Positions 52,681 through 60,903 of a stretch of 64,000 nucleotides of DNA are shown here, one piece after another. The notes beneath the pieces were generated by a model. That model ran no database searches. It was given only the letters and a program-made list of their open reading frames with translations, and was not told where the DNA came from. Position 1 is the first letter of the stretch; every line of letters begins with the position of its first letter. Source of the stretch: CAWCXF01 sp963799455 (lineage in GTDB: Bacteria; Pseudomonadota; Alphaproteobacteria; Rhodobacterales; Rhodobacteraceae); assembly GCA_963799455.1 (NCBI GenBank), contig CAWCXF010000008.1, forward strand, positions 992,001 through 1,056,000. The letters run 5' to 3'. A program made the position numbers and the translations under genes.

Positions 52681-53268
52681 ATGGCAAAAGGCGCATCCGA
52701 TGACATGTCGGTGAAACCCTCGGCGGAAGGGCTCGCCAATGCGGCGCAGGCGGCCTCGGGGAGCGGCTCTCCGCCGGTCCATCTGTGGGATCCGCCCCAT
52801 TGCGGCCCGCTCGACATGGAGATCCGGCGCGACGGCACGTGGTTCTACGAGGGCACCCCGATCGGCCGGCCCGCTTTGGTGCGGCTCTTCGCCTCGATCC
52901 TGCGGCTCGACGGCGACGAATACGTGCTCGTCACGCCGGTCGAGAAGGTGGGCATCCGCGTCGAGGACGCGCCCTTCCTCGCGGTGGACTTCGAGCGGGA
53001 GGGAGACGCGCTCGTCTTCACCACCAACGTCGGCGACCGCGTCGAGGCCGGCCCCGAGCACGCCATCCGCGTGACGCGCGACGAGACGGGCGAGCCCTCG
53101 CCCTACCTCCACGTCCGCCGCGGCCTGGAGGCGCTGATCGACCGCAAGAGCTTCTATCGCCTCGCCGAGATCGGCGAGACCGCGGAGCACGAGGGCGCCC
53201 GGTGGTTCGGCGTGCGCTCGCGCGGCGCCTTCTTCCCGATGATCCCCGCGGACGAGCTGCCCGAGTGA
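52681..53268 (+). CDS. DUF1285 domain protein
   Basis: A 195-residue protein with the DUF1285 pattern: CGPLDMEIRRDGTWFYEGTP, IGRPALVRLFASILRLDGDE, VLVTPVEKVGIRVEDAPFLA, VRRGLEALIDRKSFYRLAEI and WFGVRSRGAFFPM. The crystal structure-based family has two small beta domains; a ligand is unknown. It regularly stands divergent from the MoxR cluster in alphaproteobacteria. GGAGG lies 6 bases before the ATG. Confidence 0.9.
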   Translation: MAKGASDDMSVKPSAEGLANAAQAASGSGSPPVHLWDPPHCGPLDMEIRRDGTWFYEGTPIGRPALVRLFASILRLDGDEYVLVTPVEKVGIRVEDAPFLAVDFEREGDALVFTTNVGDRVEAGPEHAIRVTRDETGEPSPYLHVRRGLEALIDRKSFYRLAEIGETAEHEGARWFGVRSRGAFFPMIPADELPE

Positions 53269-53284
53269 GCCCCGAGTGAGCGGT

Positions 53285-53306
53285 TGCTGACGGGATGCTG
53301 TCAGCA
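53285..53306. promoter_or_regulatory. Candidate operator (inverted repeat) upstream of the VOC-yafY operon
   Basis: TGCTGAC at 53285-53291 and its exact complement GTCAGCA at 53300-53306 are separated by 8 bases, a dyad of 22 bases. It stands 50 bases before the VOC start codon. The adjacent gene encodes a WYL-domain repressor, so autoregulation through this dyad is likely but not shown. Confidence 0.5.
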
Positions 53307-53355
53307 GGGGGATCTTAAGGTGAAGGCCGTTGATCCCAACCCAGGAGCGAACGCG

Positions 53356-53724
53356 ATGGCATCCCCCAACACCTGCGTCTGGTTCGAGCTGCCGGTCCGC
53401 GACATGGACCGCGCGATGCGGTTCTACGGCGCCGTCCTCGGGCGCGAGCTGCGCCGCGACGACACCGGCCCCAACCCGATGGCGGCGTTCACCGACATGG
53501 GCGACGCCGGCGTGAGCGGCCATCTCTACCCCGGCGAGCCCGCCGCCGGCGGCAATGGGCCGACGGTGCATCTCGCGGTGCCGAACGGGCTCGACGCGGC
53601 GGGCGAGCGGGTGCGCGCCGAGGGCGGCGCGGTCGTCTCGCCGCCGATCGAGATCCCGTCCGGGCGCTTCGTCTACGCCACCGACCCCGACGGCAACTCG
53701 ATCGGCCTCTTCGAGGCCGCCTGA
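53356..53724 (+). CDS. VOC (glyoxalase/bleomycin-resistance) family protein
   Basis: A 122-residue VOC protein. Seen: the first half with CVWFELPVRDMDRAMRFYGAVLGRELRRD and metal-ligand-type residues; the second half with TVHLAVPNGLDAAGERVRAE, SGRFVYATDPDGNSIGLFEA, where the ATDPDGN motif is diagnostic. Members act as dioxygenases, isomerases or drug binders; the substrate is unknown. AGGAG precedes the ATG. It is followed 2 bases later by a YafY-type regulator that probably controls it. Confidence 0.92.
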   Translation: MASPNTCVWFELPVRDMDRAMRFYGAVLGRELRRDDTGPNPMAAFTDMGDAGVSGHLYPGEPAAGGNGPTVHLAVPNGLDAAGERVRAEGGAVVSPPIEIPSGRFVYATDPDGNSIGLFEAA

Positions 53725-53726
53725 GG

Positions 53727-54437
53727 ATGCGCCGCGCGGATCGCCTGTTCCGGATCGTCGAGCTCCTGCGCGGCGGCCGGGTGACGACCGCGCGGCGCCT
53801 GGCCGAGCGGATGGAGGTCTCGCAGCGCACGATCTACCGCGACATGGCCGACCTCATGGCCTCGGGCGTGCCCGTCGAGGGCGAGGCGGGCACGGGCTAC
53901 GTGATGCGGCCGGGCTACGACCTGCCGCCGGTGATGCTCACCCGCGAGGAGGTCGTGGCGCTCGTCGCGGGCGCGCGGCTCGTGCGCGCCTGGGGCGGCG
54001 CCGCGATGGCGCAGGCGGCCTCCGAGGCGCTGGGCAAGATCGAGGCCGTGCTGCCCGACGCGGCGCGGGCCTCCGCCGAGCGGACGGCGATCCACGCCTT
54101 CCCGATGCCCGCCCTCGACGCCGCCACGCGCGGGCGCCTCGACCGGCTGGAGCGCGCCGTGGACGCCCGCCGCCGCGTGGGCTTCGACTACCGCGACGAG
54201 AAGGGCGCGCGCACGAGGCGTGCCGTCCGGCCGCTCGGCCTGTGGTTCTGGGGCAAGGTCTGGACGCTGGTGGCGTGGTGCGAGCTGCGCCGCGACTTCC
54301 GCATGTTCCGCGTCGATCGCATCGAAGGCCTCGCGGAGTCCGGCGCGTTCGAGCCCGAGCCCGGCCGGACGCTCGCCGACTTCCAGGCGAGCGAGGCCGC
54401 GCCGCCCGCACAGGGCCTGTGCGGGGGCCGGATTTGA
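53727..54437 (+). CDS. YafY/WYL-domain transcriptional regulator
   Basis: A 236-residue regulator: N-terminal HTH_11 domain (RADRLFRIVELLRGGRVTTA, RRLAERMEVSQRTIYRDMAD), then GTGYVMRPGYDLPPVMLTREEVVALVAG and a C-terminal WYL-type domain (VGFDYRDEKGARTRRAVRPL, GLWFWGKVWTLVAWCELRRD, FRVDRIEGL). These regulators bind small ligands with the WYL domain. It forms an operon with the VOC gene; the dyad at 53285-53306 is its likely site. Confidence 0.93.
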   Translation: MRRADRLFRIVELLRGGRVTTARRLAERMEVSQRTIYRDMADLMASGVPVEGEAGTGYVMRPGYDLPPVMLTREEVVALVAGARLVRAWGGAAMAQAASEALGKIEAVLPDAARASAERTAIHAFPMPALDAATRGRLDRLERAVDARRRVGFDYRDEKGARTRRAVRPLGLWFWGKVWTLVAWCELRRDFRMFRVDRIEGLAESGAFEPEPGRTLADFQASEAAPPAQGLCGGRI

Positions 54438-54489
54438 CCCCAGGGGCCGGCGGGGGCGATCGTGCGCGCAGGTCGAGGGAGGATCGCGG

Positions 54490-55179
54490 ATGACGGGCAC
54501 GGCGCTGATCGTCGGCGTGGGGGACGGACTGTCGGCCTCGCTCGCGCGCCTCATGGCGCGGGAGGGCTACGCCGTGGCGCTCGCCGCGCGCGACGTGGGC
54601 AAGCTCGCGGCGCTCGCCGAGGAGACCGGGGCCTCGCGCCACGCGCTCGACGCCACGGACGAGGCGGCCACCGACGCGCTCGTCGAGACGCTGCCCGGCC
54701 CGCTGCGGGTCGTGGCCTCCAACCCCTCGGCGCGGGTGCGCGGGCCCATCGCCGACCTCGACGCGGGGGCGGTTCGCCGCGCGCTGGAGGTGACGGCCTT
54801 CGGCGCCTTCCTCACGGGCCGGGCGGCCGCGCGCCGAATGCTGCGCGAGGAGCCCGATGGCGGCGTGCGCGGCACGATCCTGTTCACCGGCGCCTCGGCA
54901 GGGGTCAAGGGCTTCGCGCGCTCGGCGAGCTTCGCCATGGGGAAGTTCGCCCAGCGGGGGCTGGCGCAGTCGATGAGCCGAGAGCTGCACCCCCAGGGCA
55001 TCCACGTCGCCTGGGTCGAGATCGACGGCGCCATCGGCAACCCCGGCACCGATCCGGGAGAGCCCGACTCCAAGCTCGCGCCCGACGCGATCGCCGCGGC
55101 CTATCTCGGGCTCGTCCGCCAGCCCCGCTCGGCCTGGTCCTCGGAGCTGGCGCTCAGGCCCTGGACCGAGAGCTTCTGA
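54490..55179 (+). CDS. Short-chain dehydrogenase/reductase family protein
   Basis: A 229-residue SDR-like protein. The nucleotide loop is TALIVGVGDGLSASLARLMA (GVGDGL instead of the usual GxxxGIG), followed by ALEVTAFGAFLTGRAAARRM, TILFTGASAGVKGFARSASF with a serine near the catalytic position, and the segment FAMGKFAQRGLAQSMSRELH. The classical catalytic tyrosine of YxxxK is replaced here by phenylalanine (FAMGK), so canonical activity is doubtful. The C-terminal IHVAWVEIDGAIGNPGTDPG is typical of a described SDR subgroup annotated as glucose 1-dehydrogenase-like. Its function is unknown. Confidence 0.85.
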   Translation: MTGTALIVGVGDGLSASLARLMAREGYAVALAARDVGKLAALAEETGASRHALDATDEAATDALVETLPGPLRVVASNPSARVRGPIADLDAGAVRRALEVTAFGAFLTGRAAARRMLREEPDGGVRGTILFTGASAGVKGFARSASFAMGKFAQRGLAQSMSRELHPQGIHVAWVEIDGAIGNPGTDPGEPDSKLAPDAIAAAYLGLVRQPRSAWSSELALRPWTESF

Positions 55180-55441
55180 CGCGCCCGGAGGTGCGGTCGC
55201 GGCGCACAGGCCCTCCGCGGCCGGGACCGATGGCCGTGACCATCGGCCCGATCGCCACGCCCCACGCTGCCGGCTCTCGGTCCCGGCGGCGTCCGCGGCG
55301 ACCCCGCCGGCGCGGCGCGCCATGGAGCGGCCGCGCCCTTGGAACGTCGTCCGGGCTGTCCGCACCGGCCAGGCGCCCGGACGACGCGGCCACGAGAGAG
55401 CCCGGAGCGCCAGGGCTGATCCCGCCGGGACGGAGCGCGTC

Positions 55442-55696
55442 CTAGCTGCGGTCGGGGCGCACCGAGACGGGCCGGTCCTCGACGTCGCGCTCGCGGCCCG
55501 GGCCGCGGCCCGACTCGGCCTTGCGGGCGATCTTCAGCTCCTCGCGGGTCGCGGCGTTGCCGCCGGCCTCGGCGTCGGTCCCGAGCGGCGCGGCCGAGGG
55601 GTCGGGGAACCCGACCTTGTCGCCGGCCTCGCCGTGGTCGATGTCGTCGCGCAGCTGCGCCGCCGTGGGGGCGTCGTCTTTGCGGTCGTCGCTCAT
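55442..55696 (-). CDS. Small acidic protein, unknown function
   Basis: An 84-residue hydrophilic protein with MSDDRKDDAPTAAQLRDDID, HGEAGDKVGFPDPSAAPLGT, DAEAGGNAATREELKIARKA and an arginine-rich tail. The DKV.(x)DPSAAPLGTDAEAGG stretch is one I recall from small conserved proteobacterial hypotheticals, so I treat it as a separate gene. GGGAGAG is 5 bases upstream of the ATG. It is in the same reading frame as the YdeI-like gene upstream with no stop between them, so a readthrough fusion cannot be excluded. Confidence 0.6.
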   Translation of the reverse strand: MSDDRKDDAPTAAQLRDDIDHGEAGDKVGFPDPSAAPLGTDAEAGGNAATREELKIARKAESGRGPGRERDVEDRPVSVRPDRS

Positions 55697-56530
55697 GATG
55701 TCTCTCCCATCCGGTCCACCGGCCCCGCCGGCGTGCAGAGGGCCAAGCCCGAGGCGGCGGCAAGCGTTCCGGGGCGCGTCCCGGCTCCCCCAGCGGCCGA
55801 ATGTCGCCCCCGGCGGGCGACGGGCGTGGACCTCGCGCGTCGGCGAGGGACCGGGCTCGGGCAGGCCGCGCCCTGCGCCGCGCCGCCGCTCCTTGCGCGC
55901 GAAGGGCGCGGGCCGCTCGCCGGCCGCCGCCGCTCGGGCGACCTCGGCCACGCGCCGCGCGCGGGTCGGCGCCGTCCTGGCGGACTTGATCCACTCGAGC
56001 GTGCCGCGCTTGACGCTGTCGGGATAGGCCTCCCAGCCGTCGCGGGCGGTCCGAGCGCGGACTCCGGTCCCGTCGCCGCGGGCGGTCCGAGCGCGGACTC
56101 CGGTCCCGTCGCCGCGGGCGCTGCGGAGGGCTCCCGCGAGGTCGTCCGGCACCTCCAGCCGCTCCACGTCGTCGAGGAACGTCCACCAGCCGCCCGCCTT
56201 CGCGGCCTCGATCGCCGCCTCCCCCGCCCGCGTCATGCGCCCCTCGGCCCGCGCGGCCTCGGCGTGGCGCTTGTTGACCCCCGACCAGGCCGATTTCGGG
56301 TCGCGCGGCGAGATCCGCAGCATCGTGCGCGCCTCGTCGAGCTTGCGCGGCAGCGAGTCGACCCAGCCCCAGCAGATCAGCTCGCGCACGATCTCGGGCC
56401 AGGGGAGGTGATCGGGCGAGGGCTTGCGGAAGCTGACCAGCCAGACCGAGCTTGCGGCCGCATGGTGCTCCGACAGCCAGTCGCGCAGCTCGTCGCGGGA
56501 GCGGACCTCGACGCGCGGCGCCTCGGTCAC
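55442..56530 (-). CDS. YdeI/OmpD-associated family protein, reading frame runs into the next gene
   Basis: The first 216 residues are a YdeI-type protein: VEVRSRDELRDWLSEHHAAA, SSVWLVSFRKPSPDHLPWPE, IVRELICWGWVDSLPRKLDE, ARTMLRISPRDPKSAWSGVN, WWTFLDDVERLEVPDDLAGAL, and KRGTLEWIKSARTAPTRARR. A 36-bp tandem duplication inserts RGDGTGVRARTA units at residues 138-162. After FARKERR the sequence becomes arginine/proline-rich and non-conserved, and the frame remains open through the 84-residue gene to 55442, giving 362 residues as read. The stop expected after about residue 216 is missing in every frame, so the true end is unclear. The start is GTG; function of the family is unknown. Confidence 0.75.
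   Translation of the reverse strand: MTEAPRVEVRSRDELRDWLSEHHAAASSVWLVSFRKPSPDHLPWPEIVRELICWGWVDSLPRKLDEARTMLRISPRDPKSAWSGVNKRHAEAARAEGRMTRAGEAAIEAAKAGGWWTFLDDVERLEVPDDLAGALRSARGDGTGVRARTARGDGTGVRARTARDGWEAYPDSVKRGTLEWIKSARTAPTRARRVAEVARAAAAGERPAPFARKERRRGAGRGLPEPGPSPTREVHARRPPGATFGRWGSRDAPRNACRRLGLGPLHAGGAGGPDGRDIMSDDRKDDAPTAAQLRDDIDHGEAGDKVGFPDPSAAPLGTDAEAGGNAATREELKIARKAESGRGPGRERDVEDRPVSVRPDRS
56042..56113. repeat. Perfect 36-bp tandem duplication inside ydeI-like gene
   Basis: Positions 56042-56077 and 56078-56113 are identical and begin GCGGGCGGTCCGAGCGCGGA. The unit is 12 codons, so the frame is kept. A further partial copy follows. Identity implies a recent event. Confidence 0.95.
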
Positions 56531-56549
56531 GGCGCGCGGCCCGACGCCC

Positions 56550-59388
56550 TCAATGCGCCTCGGCCCAGCTGCGGCCGCGCCCCGCGTCCACCACGAGCGG
56601 CACCGAGAGGTCCACCACCGGGTGGTGCGCCCCCTCCATCACCGCGCCCGCCCGCTCGATCAGGGGGTCCACGTCGTCCTCGGCGACCTCGAACAGCAGC
56701 TCGTCATGGACCTGGAGCAGCATCCTGGCGTCGAGGCCCCGGGTCGCGTCCTCCATGCGGATCATGGCGCGGCGGATGATGTCGGCGGCCGTGCCCTGGA
56801 TCGGCGCGTTCTGCGCCGCGCGCCGCGAGTAGCCGCCCGCCGGACCGCTGGCGCGGACCTCGGGCGTGTGGATGCGCCGGCCGAAGAGCGTCTCGACGAA
56901 GCCCTTCTCGCGGGCGAAGGCGAGCGTGCCGGCCATGTGGTCGCGGATCGCGGGGAAGCGCTCGAAGTAGCGGTCGATGAAGATCTGGGCCTGGTCGCGC
57001 GGCACCCGCGCGTTCCTCGCCAGCCCGAAGGCCGAGATGCCGTAGATCACGCCGAAATTGATCATCTTGGCCTGGCGCCGGACGTTCGGGTCGAGCCCCT
57101 CGACGGCCACGCCGAACATCTCGGAGGCGGTGCGCGCGTGGATGTCCTCGCCGCGCCGGAACGCCTCCTTGAAGGCCTCGATGTCGGCCATGTGGGCGAG
57201 GATGCGAAGCTCGATCTGGCTGTAGTCCAAGGAGACCAGCACGCGGCCCTCGGGCGCTACGAACGCCTCGCGGATGCGGCGGCCCTCCTCCGAGCGCACG
57301 GGGATGTTCTGGAGGTTCGGATCCGAGGACGCGAGCCGCCCGGTGTTGGCGCCCGCGATCGAATAGGAGGTATGCACCCGCCCCGTCCCGGGGTTGATGT
57401 GGTTCTGGAGGTTGTCGGTGTAGGTGGACTTCAGCTTCGAGACGAGCCGCCAGTCGAGCACGCGGCGGGCCAGGTCGTGCTCGGTCGCCAGATCCTCCAG
57501 CACGTCGGCGGGCGTGGACCAGGCGCCGTTGCGGCCCCGCTTGCCGCCCTGAAGGCCCATCTCGTCGAAGAGCACCTCGCCGAGCTGCTTGGGGGAGCCG
57601 ACGTTGAAGGGCCGCCCGGCGAGCGCGTGGATCTCGTGCTCCAACCCGGCCATGGTCTGCGCGAAGGCGCCCGACATGCGGCTCAGCGTGTCGCGGTCCA
57701 CCTCGACGCCCGCCATCTCCATGCGCGCCAGCACCGGGATCATCGGCCGCTCCAGCGTCTCGTAGACGGACGTGACGCGGTGGACGTGGAGCTGGGGCTG
57801 GAACGCGCGGTGGAGCCTCAACGTCACGTCGGCGTCCTCGGCGGCATAGGGGGCCGCGTCCTCGATCGGCACCCGGTCGAAGGTGATCATGGACTTGCCG
57901 GTGCCGATCAGCGTCTTGATCGGGATGGGCGTGTGGGCGAGGGTGCGCTCGCTGAGCGTGTCCATGCCGTGCGGGTGGAGCCCGGCGTGGAGCGCGTAGC
58001 TCATCAGCATGGTGTCGGCGACGGGGTGGACGGGCACGCCGATGCGCGCCAGCACCTTCACGTCGTACTTGGCGTTCTGGAGCACCTTCAGGACGCTCGG
58101 GTCGGCCAGCATCGGGCGCAGGATCGCCAGCGCCTCCTCCATCGGGATCTGGCCCTCGGCGAGCGCGTCGGGGTCGGGCGCGGGAGCCGCCTCGTCGCGC
58201 TCGGCGAACAGCCCGCCCTCGTCGTCGGCCTTCGGCGGCCCCGTCCGCGCCCGGTGCGCGAGCGGCACGTAGGCCGCCCGCCCCGGCGCCACGGCGAGGC
58301 TCACCCCCACCAGATCGGCGCGCATCTCGTCGAGCGACGTGGTCTCGGTGTCCACCGCCACCACGCCGACCTCATGGATCGCGGCGACCCAGGCGCGCAA
58401 CGCGTCGGCGTCGCGCACCACCTCGTAGGCGGCGGGGTCGAAGGGCACGGGCGCCGCGGCCCCCGGCGCGTCGGGCTCGGGCAGCGGCGGCGCGTCGCGG
58501 CCCAAAGCGTCCGCCACGCGCCGCGTCAGCGTGCGGAACTCCATGCGGGCCAGGAAGCCCAGCACCGTCTCGGGGTCGGGCTCGCGGATCTCCAGGTCGT
58601 CGAGCCCGAAGGGCAGGTCCATGGCGCAGTCGAGCTGCACCAGGCGCTTGGAGATGCGGATCTGCTCGGCATGGTCGATCAGCGCCGCGCGGCGCTTGGG
58701 CTGGGGCACCTCCTCGGCGCGCGCCAGCAGCGTCTCCACGTCGCCAAACTCGCGGATCAGGAGTGCGGCCGTCTTGATGCCGATGCCCGGCGCGCCCGGC
58801 ACGTTGTCTGTGGCGTCGCCCGCGAGCGCCTGGACGTCCACGACCTTCTCGGGGGGGACGCCGAACTTGGCCTCCACCCCCTCGCGGTCGATGCGCAGGT
58901 TCTTCATCGCGTCGAGCATCTCGACGCCGTCGCCCACGAGCTGCATCAAGTCCTTGTCGGAGCTGACGATGGTGACGCGCCCGCCCGCCTCGCGCGCGCG
59001 GCAGGCGAGCGTGGCGATGATGTCGTCGGCCTCGAACCCCTCCAGCTCCTCGCAGGCGATGCCGAAGGCGCGCACGGCCTCGCGCGTCATCGGGATCTGG
59101 GGGGACAGAATCCTCGGGCATCTCGGGCCGGTGGCCCTTGTAGTCGGGGTAGATCTCGTTGCGGAAGGTCTTCGAGCCCTTGTCGAAGATCACCGCCAGA
59201 TGCGTCGCGGCGTCGGGGCCGGAGTTCCCCTCGACGTAGCGCTGGAGCATGTTGCAGAAGCCCGCGACGGCCCCCACCGGCGCGCCGTCGGACTTGCGCG
59301 TGAGCGGGGGCAGCGCGTGGTAGGCGCGGAAGATGAAGGCCGAGCCGTCGATCAGGTGGAGGTGGTGGCCGCGGCCGAAGGCGCTCAT
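56550..59388 (-). pseudogene. polA: DNA polymerase I, split by a one-base insertion
   Basis: The gene begins MSAFGRGHHLHLIDGSAFIF, continues through the 5'-nuclease start (NMLQRYVEGNSG, LAVIFDKGSKTFRNEIYPDY) to RPEMPED and then needs one base fewer to continue SPQIPMTREAVRAFGIACEE. The extra base is an A at 59109 or 59110 (GATTCTG instead of GATCTG on the coding strand). Past it, the rest is complete: 3'-5' exonuclease VVAVDTETTSLDEMRADLVG, polymerase motifs VLVSLDYSQIELRILAHM, RRQAKMINFGVIYGISAFGL and MLLQVHDELLFEV. Restored length is about 945 residues, normal. Either polA is really broken, or this is an assembly error. A shorter product from ATG 59090 would keep exonuclease and polymerase domains but lack the first 100 residues. 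Confidence 0.92.
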
Positions 59389-59441
59389 GGGCGGGGCTCC
59401 TGGACAGAGGGGTCCATCGTTCCATGATCGGCGGACGTGGG

Positions 59442-59494
59442 CCAGGGGGCCGCAGCCCCCTGGAACCCCCGCCCGGGGGCGCACCTGCCCCCGG
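59442..59494. repeat. Pair of GC-rich hairpins upstream of polA
   Basis: Hairpin 1: CCAGGGGGC at 59442-59450 and its complement GCCCCCTGG at 59455-59463, loop CGCA. Hairpin 2: CCGGGGGC at 59473-59480 and GCCCCCGG at 59487-59494, loop six bases. The pair matches a kind of dispersed repeat I recall in Rhodobacterales intergenic regions; it lies between the divergent polA and the secreted-protein gene. Confidence 0.75.
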
Positions 59495-59598
59495 ACCCCC
59501 GTGGGCTGGGAAAACGACGGCTTCATGTCGTGCGCGGAGCGGCGGTCCCCGTGATCGCGTGCCATCGAGCGGCGTCCATCCGTGCCGGAGCGGCCGTC

Positions 59599-60114
59599 AT
59601 GATTCGCCTCGCCCTGCTCGCCTCGCTCGCCCTGACGGGCCTCGCCTGGGCCGAGCCGCCCGCAGCGGTCCTGGGGCCGCCCCGACCGGCCGCGCCCGAA
59701 GAGGCCCCCGTGGCGCAGGCGCCCTGCGACAACACCCGCGACGCGGACAACTGCTCGCGCATCCTCGCCTGCGTGGGCGAGGACGGGCTGTGGTTCGACG
59801 GCCGCGCGGACGGCTGGAACAGCGGCACGGTCGAGGGCCGGCTGAGCGACGGGACGGCCTGCGCCGGCACCTGGCACTACGGGCTGCTCGGCTTCACGGC
59901 CAAGGTCGAGTTCCGATGCGAGGACGGGCGCTCCGGCCGCGCGCGCTACACCGCCCAGGATCCCGAGACCGGCACCGGGATCGGCGGGGGCGTCATGGAC
60001 GACGGCACGCAGGTCCGGGCCTGGACAGGGCGCAACGTGCTCGACTTCCTCACCCCCGAGGGCGAGCGGCGCGCATCCCTGCCCTGCGAGGGCGGCGCGA
60101 TCCCGATCAGCTAG
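59599..60114 (+). CDS. Secreted cysteine-containing protein, unknown function
   Basis: A 171-residue protein with a signal peptide (MIRLALLASLALTGLAWAEP). The mature domain has APCDNTRDADNCSRILACVG, EDGLWFDGRADGWNSGTVEG, RLSDGTACAGTWHYGLLGFT, FRCEDGRSGRARYTAQDPET and a last cysteine in ASLPCEGG, about seven cysteines that should form disulfides in the periplasm. No known family is recognised; the GTVEGRLSDGTACAGTW segments look like beta strands of a small secreted domain. It ends overlapping the convergent lipoprotein gene by 8 bases. Confidence 0.78.
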   Translation: MIRLALLASLALTGLAWAEPPAAVLGPPRPAAPEEAPVAQAPCDNTRDADNCSRILACVGEDGLWFDGRADGWNSGTVEGRLSDGTACAGTWHYGLLGFTAKVEFRCEDGRSGRARYTAQDPETGTGIGGGVMDDGTQVRAWTGRNVLDFLTPEGERRASLPCEGGAIPIS

Positions 60115-60445
60115 GCGCCCGGCAGAGCCGCCCGGCGGAGCGCCCGCCCCGCTCCCAGCCGGTCAGCGTGCCGTCGGGGAAGTGCAGCGCCAGCCCCGAG
60201 GGCCAGCGCACGACCTCGCCGGGGCCAGCGCAGGGCGCGCGGCGCCCCGAGGGCGGGCCGAGGAGCCGCGACGTGGCCGCCACGGCCCCCGCCTGCGCCC
60301 GGCCGAAGCCGATCTCGAGGCCGGTGCCCGCGACGGCGAGGCCCGCGGGGCCAGGGACGAGCGCCTCGGGGCGGGGCGGCGGGATCGTCGGTCCGGCGCA
60401 GCCCGCGACCAGACCGAGGGCCAGGAGCGACGCCCACCGCCTCAC
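60107..60445 (-). CDS. Small predicted lipoprotein
   Basis: A 112-residue protein with a lipoprotein signal (ASLLALGLVAGCAGPTIPPP; lipid cysteine in VAGC) and a mature region ALVPGPAGLAVAGTGLEIGF, GRAQAGAVAATSRLLGPP, ending GRLCRAPS. A homologous shape (GTGLEIGFGRAQAG) is known to me only from unnamed Rhodobacterales proteins. I use GTG 60445 as start; the frame is open to an ATG at 60496. Its last bases overlap the 3' end of the convergent secreted-protein gene. Confidence 0.65.
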   Translation of the reverse strand: MRRWASLLALGLVAGCAGPTIPPPRPEALVPGPAGLAVAGTGLEIGFGRAQAGAVAATSRLLGPPSGRRAPCAGPGEVVRWPSGLALHFPDGTLTGWERGGRSAGRLCRAPS

Positions 60446-60633
60446 GCCCAGGCTCGCGGGGCGTTCGCCCGGTCCGGCGCGACCTCTCGGGGGCATCGGC
60501 GAAGCGGCCCTGCCGCGCCGTGCGACCGGCGAGCCCGAGCCGCGGTCGCCTTCGCGCCTCCGGGCGTCGGCGGCCGAAGGGTGTGCCGGGCGCCTGCCCG
60601 ACCGCTCACGCCCCGGCCCTCACGCCTCGGCCC

Positions 60634-60903
60634 TCACGCCTCGGCGTCGAGCCCGTCGCCGTCGGTCCGGTCGCCGATCGAGCCGTCCACGCCGACGTTG
60701 CTGCCGGGCTCGCGGACCTCGAACCCGCGCAGCACGAACTTCTTGTCGCAGTAGCCGCACTCGACCCAGCCGATGGTCTCGTCGATCTGGAGCCACACCC
60801 GCGGATGTCCGAGCGCCCCCTCGCCGCCGTCGCAGGCCACGTGCGCGCGATCCACGATCTCGGTCTCGGGCTCGCTCACGGTCACGGACAGGGCGTAGGG
60901 CAT
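60634..60903 (-). CDS. Zinc-finger CHCC domain protein
   Basis: An 89-residue protein of the zf-CHCC type (related to NDUFS6). Seen: AHVACDGGEGALGHPRVWLQ, then WVECGYCDKKFVLRG, giving candidate Zn ligands C, H, C and C. A short acidic, non-conserved tail follows. Related bacterial proteins are small stand-alone zinc proteins of unknown function. Start at MPYALSVTV. Confidence 0.88.
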   Translation of the reverse strand: MPYALSVTVSEPETEIVDRAHVACDGGEGALGHPRVWLQIDETIGWVECGYCDKKFVLRGFEVREPGSNVGVDGSIGDRTDGDGLDAEA

